From Zygnema cylindricum (lineage: Eukaryota > Streptophyta > Zygnematophyceae > Zygnematales > Zygnemataceae), in assembly GCA_037447655.1 (NCBI GenBank), contig JBBHKE010001546.1, positions 80,352 through 144,351 of the forward strand: DNA of 64,000 bases, written 5' to 3'. The stretch's first letter is position 1. Each line of letters opens with the position of its first letter. The position numbers and the translations under genes were made by a program. A model generated the notes under the pieces. The model was not told the DNA's origin. It was given only the letters and a program-made list of their open reading frames with translations, and made no database searches. Shown here piece after piece: positions 1 through 10,100 of the stretch.

Positions 1-538
1 TTAGCAAAATTCTCTCCCTCTCCCTCTCCCTCTTTCAAACCGAAAGATGGTTTTTAATCTGAAGGAAATTTCTCCGACAGAAAGACTTTCCTTAAAATAG
101 AATAAATTTCTCAAACTGAAATAATACTTTGTAAATTGAAATTAAAATTTCAATCGAGATTACTGTTTTAAAATAAAATGACTATTGTCAACCTGATTAA
201 CGACTTCTCTTAAACCGATTATATTTCTCAAATTAAATTAAAATATTCATACGAAATAGTACATTTTCTCTAACTGTAAAATATTTAGTGAAATCAGATT
301 CGCAGATTCCTTTTGTGAGGTGTAAAGAATTTGAGAATTGAAATTTGATCATTAGTTTGAAATACAATATTTAGTTTGAAGAACTGTTCTCAAGTTAAAA
401 ACTTGTTAAAATTTTTCTTTTCAAATTGAAATCATTTTCTGAATTCAAAATGAAAAACAATTTGTTTGGAAGCGAAAGACAGTCATTGAAATTTGTGGTA
501 AGTTCGTTCTTGCAATTAATGCAAATAAGTTAAGTAGG

Positions 539-965
539 CGAAATACAATTTTTGAATTGAAATACAATTTTTGAGTCGAAATTCAATTGTTGAATCGAAA
601 TTCAATTGTTGAATCGAAACACAATTTTTTAATTGAAATACAATTTTTGAATTGAAATACAATTTCTGAATTGAAATACAATTTTTGAATTGAAATACAA
701 TTTTTGAATCAAAATACAACTTTTGAATCGAAATTCAATTTCTGAATTGAAATTCTTGAAATACAACTTTTGAATCGAAATACAATTTTTGAATTGAAAT
801 ACAGTTTTTGATTTGAAATACAATTTTTGACTTGAAATACAATTTTTGAATTGAAATGCAATTTTTGACTCGAAATACATTTTTTGATTTGAAATACAAT
901 TTCTGGATCGAAATACAATTTGTGAATCGAAATATAATTCTCAAATCGAGATGTAATTCTTACAC
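539..965. repeat. AT-rich minisatellite, about 18-19 bp unit
   Basis: About twenty head-to-tail imperfect copies of a unit close to GAAATACAATTTTTGAATC, with variants at the last bases. It lies in an intron (or upstream) of the threonylcarbamoyltransferase gene. The long open frames on the minus strand here are simply the repeat read in frame, giving FQFKNCISIQKLY-type peptides, and are not genes. The flanking 1-538 holds related, more diverged AT-rich sequence and no exon I can recognise. Confidence 0.85.
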
Positions 966-1116
966 CGAAAGACAATTCTTTAAATCGAAAAGAGTTTCCA
1001 AAAAACAACAAAATGTTGGGTGATTTAGTGGGCTATGAGAAAACGAGAGAGCGTGGGAAAGAGGAAGTACAAATGTTTGTAGATTTTTATAAAGTTAATT
1101 TTTTTTTTTTGTGCAG

Positions 1117-4100
1117 GTTCCTATGAGAAATATAAAAAATTGTGAATTTTCGTATGCTGGTCTCAAAACTTCCGTCCGTTTGGCCATAGAAAAGGAGATT
1201 CCGTAAGCACTTATGGAACTTTTTTAGGCCCTATTCTCTGGTGAGATTTGTCGCAAATTGTTTGAAAAAATAAAAAAGTAAGAGTCGCAAAATGTTTGAA
1301 AAAGGAAAAAATAGATTCGCAAATTGGTTGAAAAATGGAAAAATATAAAAATAAAGGCAGATAAGCCCCATTTTTTTTCACGGATGTGACTACGATATCA
1401 AATTTGTTCATTATATTCTTAAATTATAGTCTTACCTTTCTAGTTTTTGAGTAAACTATGAGAAATTCTTATTACTATTTAAAAATTTAACAATGTGGGC
1501 TAACAATGTGGGCATCTCCTTTTCTGATTTCATTTTTAAAGTTTTAAATTTTCCAAATACAAATTTCGGATCAGAAAATCCACACTAATTAAGGTGAAGG
1601 ATGAGGAGAAGGGAGTAGTCTCCACCTGCTTCCCTCCCATTAGATATTCTTATTTTTAGAGAAAGGAATAATTTTTTAATTAATTAGTAAAATAAATAAT
1701 AAAGTAAATAGTAAAAGAAATAATAAAAATGTTTGTCGTTTTTGAGTATTAGATTTTTGAAGCATGGGATGAAAAATGGTTTTGGACAGATGATAGTCAT
1801 GAGGAGAGAGGGGGAGGGAGGGAGGGAGGGAGGGGGGAAGGGGGAGGGGGAGAGGGTGAGGGAGAGGGGGAGAGGGTGAGGGAGAGGGGGATAGAGAGAG
1901 GGAGAGAGAGAGGGAGAGAGAGTTATAGGAAAAAACCTCACACTAACAAAGATGGAGGATGACGAGAAGTAGCAGTCTCGCCTCCTCTCCGTTGTACGTT
2001 TTAGAGAAAAATATAGGAAAAGTTTTTCTTTTCGAGGATTAAATTATCAAAAAATTGTTGATAATAAAAGAAATGGTTCTGTGAAGCTGGCATAGTGAAA
2101 CATAGTAAAAGTTTTTTTTTTCGAGGATTAAATTTTCAAAATGTTGATAAAAAACCTGGTTTTGTGTCAATGGCGGGCATGCAGAGAGAGGGAGGGAGGG
2201 AGGGAGAGAGATTTTTTTAAAAGGTAGAGAGAATTTTCAAAATGTTGATCAAAAACTCGTGGTGTGTCAATAATAGGCATGCAGAGAGAGAGCCAATAGG
2301 AGGTGCCTCAGCGGAAGATAGGCAGAAGAGAGCAGATATGGCGGCATCCTTTCAGGTGAGATTTTTCAAAAAAAACTCTTAATACAACTCTAAAAAAGCC
2401 CTTAAATCCCCTTAAAAAGCCCCTTAGTAAGCCCTTCAAAAAGCCGCTGAAAAGATTTTAAAATCGCCTTAACAAAGCCCCTGAAAAGCCCTAGGAATGC
2501 CCCTAAAAAGTCCCTGAAAAATCCTACAAAGGCCCCTTAAAATGTCCCTAAAAAGCCCTTGAAACGCCTTCAAAAAGCCCTAAAAAGCAACTAGAAAGAC
2601 CCTAAAAAAATCTATAAAAACACCCTAAGGAGACCCTTAAAAATACCCTAAAAAAATCCATAAAATGACCCTGAGAAGACCCTTAAAAAGCCCCTAGAAA
2701 AGCCCTTGGAAGACCCTGAAAAGATCCTTCAAGAATTTGAAAAAACGTTCCATTAATCAGAAAAGGTCACTTAGAGAAGATTTTGTTTGTTTGTTTGGTT
2801 TGTTTGTTACCATTGTCATCGATAGGTTTAAAATACATTTGTTTCCAATGTGTTAAAAAACATGATGAGTTTGTTGTCTTATTAGTTTTTGGTTGTGTTT
2901 TTTATTCTGTTTTTTTTTGTGTTGTTTTTGTGTTTTTTTTTGGTTTGGGGAATGATTATTGGGAAGCGTTGGTGGAGAAATTGGGGATTTGAGAAATTAA
3001 AAAATTGAAAAAAAATGGGAAATTGGGATGTTGGAAATTGGGAAATTGTAAAAATTGAGGAAATGGGGAGAATGGGAAATTAGGACATTAGGAAAAGTGG
3101 GAAATTGAGGATTTAAAGAATTGGGAAATTCAGAAATTTTGTGAAATTGGGAAAATGGGTAATTGAGAAATTTGGAAAATTGAGAAATTGGGAAAGCTGG
3201 GAATATTGGGGAAATTGGGGATTGGATATTGGATAATTCAAAAATTGGAAATTTGGAAATTGGGAGAATTCGGAAAATTGGGGAAATTGGGGAAATTAGG
3301 TGATCAAGGAATTGAAGATTGTAAAAATGGGAAAATCGGGAAAATTGGGAATATTGAGGAAATTGGATAATTGAGGAAGAATTGGGTTTTTGAGTTTCAG
3401 AGAGTGGCAATCGCCCATTTGGAGGACCGGACTCAGAGAGCCTTAGAGTGGGCGATGGAGAGAGAGCCTCTTGTTAACTGTCTGGTAAGTACATATTATT
3501 GCTACTACTTAATAATAAAAAAACAATTAATCATAAAAAAAGCAATTAGTTTTGTCAAAGTTATTTTATGCCCCGATAGCCCAAAGAAAGCCGGCACTGA
3601 ACTACATCGTGTATTGTTTCTAGAGTAAAGTAATTATTAGTGTGGAGGTTATAGTGTTATTAATTACAATTCAGTTTTGAATGACAAGGCTGGTTTTGAA
3701 CCGAAACGTTTGAAGAATTAGGATTAAGAAAAAACAATAAGTCTCATCGACAATATTTTAGGTTCGAGGGCTGAAAATTACGGGCACCAATATAGTGTCA
3801 TTAAAAACCGATGAGGGATTCTCGGTGTACTTCATCACACCCTCCCTCTATTGGAACTAAAGGAATTGTTAACCAAATAAAGGAATCGGGGGGAGGGAGA
3901 GAGGGGTAGAGGGGGAGAGGATTGGCTCAAATATGGTAGTGTTATGAACACTATTTTATAATTCCCGGCCCAAAAAAGTCTCGACTAAATTAGTGTTATC
4001 AAATCAGGTGTACTAATTGCCAAGGGTTAGTAAATTATACAATCAGGGTCACGTGGCAAATTTAGGCCATTTACTAAAAGTGAAAACTAAATAGTGTTAT

Positions 4101-7100
4101 TAACTAAATAGTGTCATTAACTAAATAGTGTTTCCAAGTAAATGGTGTTTTTAACTAAATAGTGTTATTAAAATTCATTTATGATTTTGGTTCAGAAAAT
4201 TTCTAACTGTAATAAGAGTGAAGAACTCTAAAGTGATGGACAGTGTACTTCACTTCCTATCACTAAGTGTTAAACATTTTTTTAACATATTTTCGAGCAG
4301 ACAGTACTTTTTTGTGTTACATAGGTTTCTGATTTTTAATCGTGCAATCACGATCGAAAGGTGAGACCGCTACTTTTCGATTACTTACCTCGGAAAATAA
4401 ATCGAATGGTTGGAAAAAAAGTTGAAAAATGTTTAATACTAATAGCGATGGGCAGTGTGTAAATTTCACACACAAGAAAAATATGAAAACTGTTAATGGT
4501 AACTTCTCTCAGGTTTAAAAAATTTGTTCAACTTTTTTTTTTTTTAATCAGAAATGTTGTTTTTGGCACAAAAAATGACAAACATGCAATTCTGTGTCCC
4601 CCATTTGGACTGCAAAATTCAGGAAGCCTTTAGGTAGTTTTTCACTAACCCACTTTCAACTAGAACAGTTGCTACCCAAGCAGACAAATAGACAATCTGA
4701 CTGCACCCCTATGCAGTCTGGACTCCCCTAGTCCACAGCAAAAAGAATCTCTGAAAATGGTTAGTCCACAGCAAAAAGAATCTCTGAAAATGCCTAACCA
4801 GGCAATTAATTATCAAGTGGCAAAGATGCCAATATTTATTCAAGCTTGTTGGGAGAGAGGCGACTACCTCCTCAATCCTCTAAGTCTTAAACCCCTCTCA
4901 CAACCCCTATCTACTGATGTACCAACCAATCAGAAGACTGTACAGTACAGAAAAGGTACTAAGGCCGATGTACTTTCTGTACGGCTTGTGTACGACAAGG
5001 CCATGGAGTGGACGCTTGTCTCCTTCGGACTCGTCCTCATGCTCCCCAAGATTCCCGCTTCCCAAATATATCTTGCCACGTGTCCCAAGATCATGTTACG
5101 TCCGAAAACCGCCAAGGCGGCTATTTCGGGATCTCGACTTTGATGTGGGCCGTCTGATCCAAAACGGCTTTTAATGCTCGCCATTCAAAACAAATGTCCG
5201 GTACATTTGTTTCGTGCGCACTATAAGATCCAACTGGTTTCTATGTCGTCTAATAGTAATTCCGTTAATCGGATTAATGCTCTAGTTACTGTTGAGGAAT
5301 TAATGCTCTAGATTTCTTCCTCTAGTTCACCGTTGAGGAAGGCGGTCTTGATATACATCTGGTGAATTTCCATGTCTTCCGCTGCTGTTAGACTAAGGAG
5401 AATCCTTACAGATGGGAACCGTACCACCGGAGCAAAGGTCTCCTTATAATCTCTCCCCTCTTTCTGGGTGAACCCCTTTGCTACCAACTGAGCCTTATAT
5501 CTCTCAATGGTATTATCTGGGTTCAGTTTCAATTTAAATACCCATTTGCACCCGATAGGTTTTCTGTCTGGAGGACAGTCCACTAGCTCCCAAGTATTCG
5601 CTTCCATGATAAAAGCCATCTCATCATTTATGGCTCTAACCCATCGGTCTTTCTCCGGACTGTCCATTGCCTCCCAGTATGATTGAGGCTCATCTGGGTG
5701 AGATAGCTTTGTTACCTTGTGAGCAGCCTGTTTATCTTGTAGTCTTTTGCTGCTCCTCCGACCTCCCTCAAAGTCCGAAGCTGGAATGGAGGGAAGTCTT
5801 GGATTCCTCTGCACTGTCTCATCAGCTCCCCTATACATGAAAACCGGTTCTGGCTCCTCTTCCTCTCTCTCCTCATAGTGTGTAGAAATATGAGGTGATT
5901 CCGGTATATCTCCCCCATCTTAGATCTCCCCTGAATATGCAATCACGTTTTCACTTGTGTCCTTTCTGGGAAGCTCTAAGTCATCCTCACTCTCGGACTC
6001 AAAACTGATTCTGATTTTCTTAGTGTATTTGAAGGGATCAAATGACTTCCTTTCATCCATGACAACTAGGTGCTTTACCAGAATGATATCTTGTTTAGCT
6101 AAGTCATAGACTCTATATCCCTTGACATCCTCATTGTATCTCACAAAATATCTCGGTTTTCCTCTTACATCTAGTTTCCAGTTTTTCTTATATGTGTCAA
6201 GACTGTAAACTTGACTACCGAATACTTTCAGGTGAGAAATATTCAGTTTCCTTCCAACCCATCTCTCATAAGGAGTCAATCCTTTAACAGCTATAGTAAG
6301 GACTCTATTCTTAATGTAGTTAGCACAGCTCATGGCTTTTGCCCAAAATCTTCTTCCTATTTTCTTATCTGCCAACATACTAGATACACTATCTCCAAGG
6401 TCCGGTTTAACCTCTCAGCCACCCCATTTTGTTATGTATTATTCGGTACAGATTTCTGATGCTGAACTCCCTCATCTCTCATGTATTCCTCAAACTGGTT
6501 AGAGGTGTATTCTCCCTTATTATCACTCCTTATTCGCTTAATGGGGGTTTCGTGCAACTTCTCACTCCTGGATTTGTATTCTTCTTTAAAGTACTTTGGT
6601 GTTTCAGACTTTGTTTTTAAGAAGTAGACTCTTGAATACCTGGACCAATCATCAGTAATTGTCAGCTTATACCTCTTCCCCCGAACCGAAGGTACTCTTG
6701 CTGGTCCCCAGATATCTGTGTGGACCAAATCTAGTACTTTCTCACCTTTATATGTGGCAGTTTTGGGAAAGGGAAGTCTGTGAGCCTTACCTTGGGCACA
6801 GCCACTACAATCATCCATCATTTCATTATCCTCAAAGTGAATGCCTTCTAGAACACCCAGCTTCTTCATTTCCCTCAGCCTATCAAAATGCACATGCCCC
6901 AACCACTTATGACAGATCATCAAGCTCGGGACACCACCATAGTAAGCACTCTTCTTTTCATTACTCAAGTTAAGCCTAAACATTCTTTGGATACCCTTAT
7001 CTGTTGTGAAGTAGACTTCATCTCCGTACTTAGCTGTAAGGACTCCCTTTCTGGTGAAGGTATCAAATTCCTTCTCATCTAATACAGAAGTAGACACAAG

Positions 7101-10100
7101 ATTTTTACTCAGCTGAGGAATGTAGAGCACATCTGAGAAGGTGAGAATGGAAGTCTTACCCTCCACAAAGACTTTCGGATCTACCGTGCCCACTAGATCT
7201 TTGGTATTTACTTTCCCATCCCCATACTCTATTTCTACAGCAAGGATCTTTCTTATCTTAGTGAAGAGGTACCTGTCACGACACATATGCATGGATGCAC
7301 CTGAGTCGATGATCCATCCCTCCATTGGAGCTTCCCGAATGGCTCCAAAGGCACACTTCTATTTTCGAGGGATCTCTTTCTCCTCTAGATTCTCATGACG
7401 AAAGAGCTCCCCATCCTCCTCCTCAGAAGACTCGTCCTCTTCGGTCTCTCCTTTGACTCGTGTGACCACAAGTGCTTTCTTCTTCCCTCCGAAAGTACCC
7501 CCTCCACGGTTTTCTTGAAGCCTCAGCTCCGATAGCTTGATGCAATTAGCTATGGAGTGTACCAACTTTTTGCAGAAATGGCAAAGACCCTTTGGAGCCC
7601 TCGGTTCTCCGGATTGGTCCTTCTCCCCTTTGAAGCTATTGTATAGCTTCTTTGGATCCTTCCTCCACCGATCCGTTCCTGCTGCTAGAACTTGAACGCT
7701 CTTTCTTCCTCTACGGATCTCAATAGTGTTCTCCTGCACGAGTATCATTCGGACCACGATGTTCCACTTCTAAGAATTGTCATCCATTTCTTGCACTCGG
7801 TACACTATGTTTTCATACTCCTCAGGTAGCTTTATGATGAGAGTGTTAACTTTCACCTTCATTGTGCCTGTCCATCCGGCACTCTCCATCTCTATATACA
7901 GGCAAGAGAGATCATTACAGTAATCTAACATCTTCTCTCCTTTGTAAGTATAACTCCCCAACCTTTGCTCCACCAGCTGGAGCTCCTGAATGGTACCAAC
8001 TCTATAGATCTCCACTAAAGTCATCCACAACTCCTCGGCCTTGAAGATGTGAAGATGAGAGGTCGCCAAAGCTTCGGTGAGGTGCCTCAGAATGAAATGC
8101 TTGGCATTCATGTTGGTGTACTCCCACATTTGAATATCGTTTTCCTCGGTCTTCACGACCACCGCTCCGGGTGCCGTGGCAATAAGAGTAAGAGGTGTCT
8201 CCTTTCCTTTCCCCTTTTCGGACACACTGTCTGTCTCCTCTGTTGGAGCAGATGTTGTCTCCTCTGTTGGAGCAGATGTTGTCTCCTCTGTTGGAGCAGA
8301 TGTTGCTGCAGAAAACCTCACTCCATCAAACCCTGGTGGATTCCCCTGAGATGGTCGTTTCACTCGTCCACTGACGATACCCCAGTATCGTTTTTCACAC
8401 AATGCCCCTGTCATCATGGCTTCCCAGTAAATGAACCCAAATCCGTTGAATATGGGCACCCTAGAGGGTGGGTCCGTAACCTGCAATTCTGTGTCCCCTA
8501 TTTGGACTGCAAAATCCAGGAACCCTTTAGGTAGTTTTTCACTAACCCACTTTCAACTAGAACAGCTGCTAGCCAAGCAGACAAATAGACAATCTGACTG
8601 CACCCCTATGCAGTCTGGACTCCCCTGAGTCCACAGCAAAAGGAATCTCTGAAAATGCCCAACCAAGCAATTAATTATCAAGTGGCAAAGATGCCAATAT
8701 TTATACAAGCTTGTTGGGAGAGAGGCGACTACCTCCTCAATCCTCTAAGTCCTAAACCCCTCTCACATCCCCTATCTACTGGTGTACGAACCAATCACAA
8801 GACTGTACAGTACAGAAAAGGTTCTAAGGCCGATGTACTTTCTGTACGGCTTGTGTACGACAAAGCCATGGAGTGGATGTACAGCTTGTGTACGACAAAG
8901 CCATGGAGTGGACGCCTGTCTCCTTCGAACTCGTCCTTATGCTCCCCGAGATTCCCGCTTCCCAAATATATCTTGCCACGTGTTGCCAGATCATGTTACG
9001 TCCGAAAACCGCCAAGGCGGCTATTCGGAGATCTCGGCGATGATGTGGGCCGTCTGATCCAAAACGGCTTTTAATGCTCGCCGTTCAAAACAAATGTCCG
9101 GTACATTTGTTTCGTGCGCACTATAAGATCCAACTGGTTTCTATGTCGTCTAATAGTAATTCCGTTAATCGGATTAATGCTCTAGTTCCTGTTTAAATAG
9201 CAATCACACCATATGTATCCTAACGGACTACTACGACCGACTGGTAAGCCCTATGTATCCTAACGGACTACTACGACCGACTGGTAAGGGCTGACGGCTA
9301 CGCCTCGCCTTGCCGGTCAGAGGTTCGAGTTCTACCGGACTCAACCTTTTTGGTTGAGAGTGACATAGGTCACTCTTTAGCTCTGCCTAAGTAGCTAAGG
9401 CAGCCATGGCTCCACCCCCTTCTCTCTCTTTCAGTGACTACAACAAGTATGGGGGCTAGAGAGAGAAGGTGGAGGCAGGCTGCCTGTGCTTTTCTTTTAG
9501 TTATTGTACCTAATTAAGACCTAGAAAATACCTTCCCTAAATCAATGATTTCAACAAAACAATCACACAAAATTCAACTCACCAAAAGATGTAAATTTCT
9601 CTTACTGTGAATATACTTTGTTTGTCAAAGAACTGTAATTAAAAATCTCAAGATTTTGTTCCATTTTGTGTTTTACATTTTGCCAATTTTCGCCTTTTTT
9701 TTTTTTTTTTTTTTCTGGTACATCTTCCACCTTATTACTTATCTGTTTTTGAAACCCACTCAAATTAGTGTAGAAAGAAAAATAAGTTAAATTAATCAGG
9801 TAATCAAGTAAGAAAGAAAGGAAAAGAAAAAGAAATAAAATTAATTAAGTTACTAAGTAATTAAGTAAGAAAGAAAATAAGAAGTAAAAGTCGTTAGTAT
9901 TTTAAGTTTTTTTTTAAGTATTATTTGTAACAGTTGAAACCGCAGGAAATAAATATATGGGCTGCAAGCTTTCATAAAGATCTTTATTACATCTGCATAA
10001 ATTAGTGTGGATTTCGCTGTTTTTCCATTCACGTTAACTGTTCAGTTTTGACTAATTTTTGGAAACGATCGATTTAGTAAGATATCGCCCCTTGGTAGAT

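Larger units (their letters stand above)
4585..9193 (-). mobile_element. Degenerate, internally deleted Ty1/copia LTR retrotransposon
   Basis: A minus-strand element inserted in a GCP1 intron. It has two direct repeats of about 710 bp (4585-5293 and 8482-9193) beginning TGCAATTCTGTG. The internal order on the minus strand is gag, zinc knuckle, protease, integrase, start of reverse transcriptase, which is copia order. Stops and frameshifts separate the frames. Reverse transcriptase stops after the AFLNGELEEE motif and runs directly into the LTR, so the rest of RT, RNase H and the polypurine tract are missing. The left LTR also lacks the outermost bases present at the right end, as expected if the deletion took the LTR edge. 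I could not find a clean target-site duplication. Confidence 0.9.

Noticed and set aside
539-965. CRISPR-like array
   Set aside because: Units are contiguous with no unique spacers, and the genome is a plant nucleus.
516-1011. Several overlapping minus-strand open frames of 67-100 codons
   Set aside because: They are three frames of the same 18-19 bp AT-rich minisatellite.
2997-3410. 137-codon minus-strand frame and its + strand partner
   Set aside because: Entirely composed of the GGGAAATTG minisatellite; low-complexity peptide with no family motif.
9290-9345. Functional tRNA gene
   Set aside because: B-box is present but the T-arm and acceptor stems do not pair; more consistent with a SINE.
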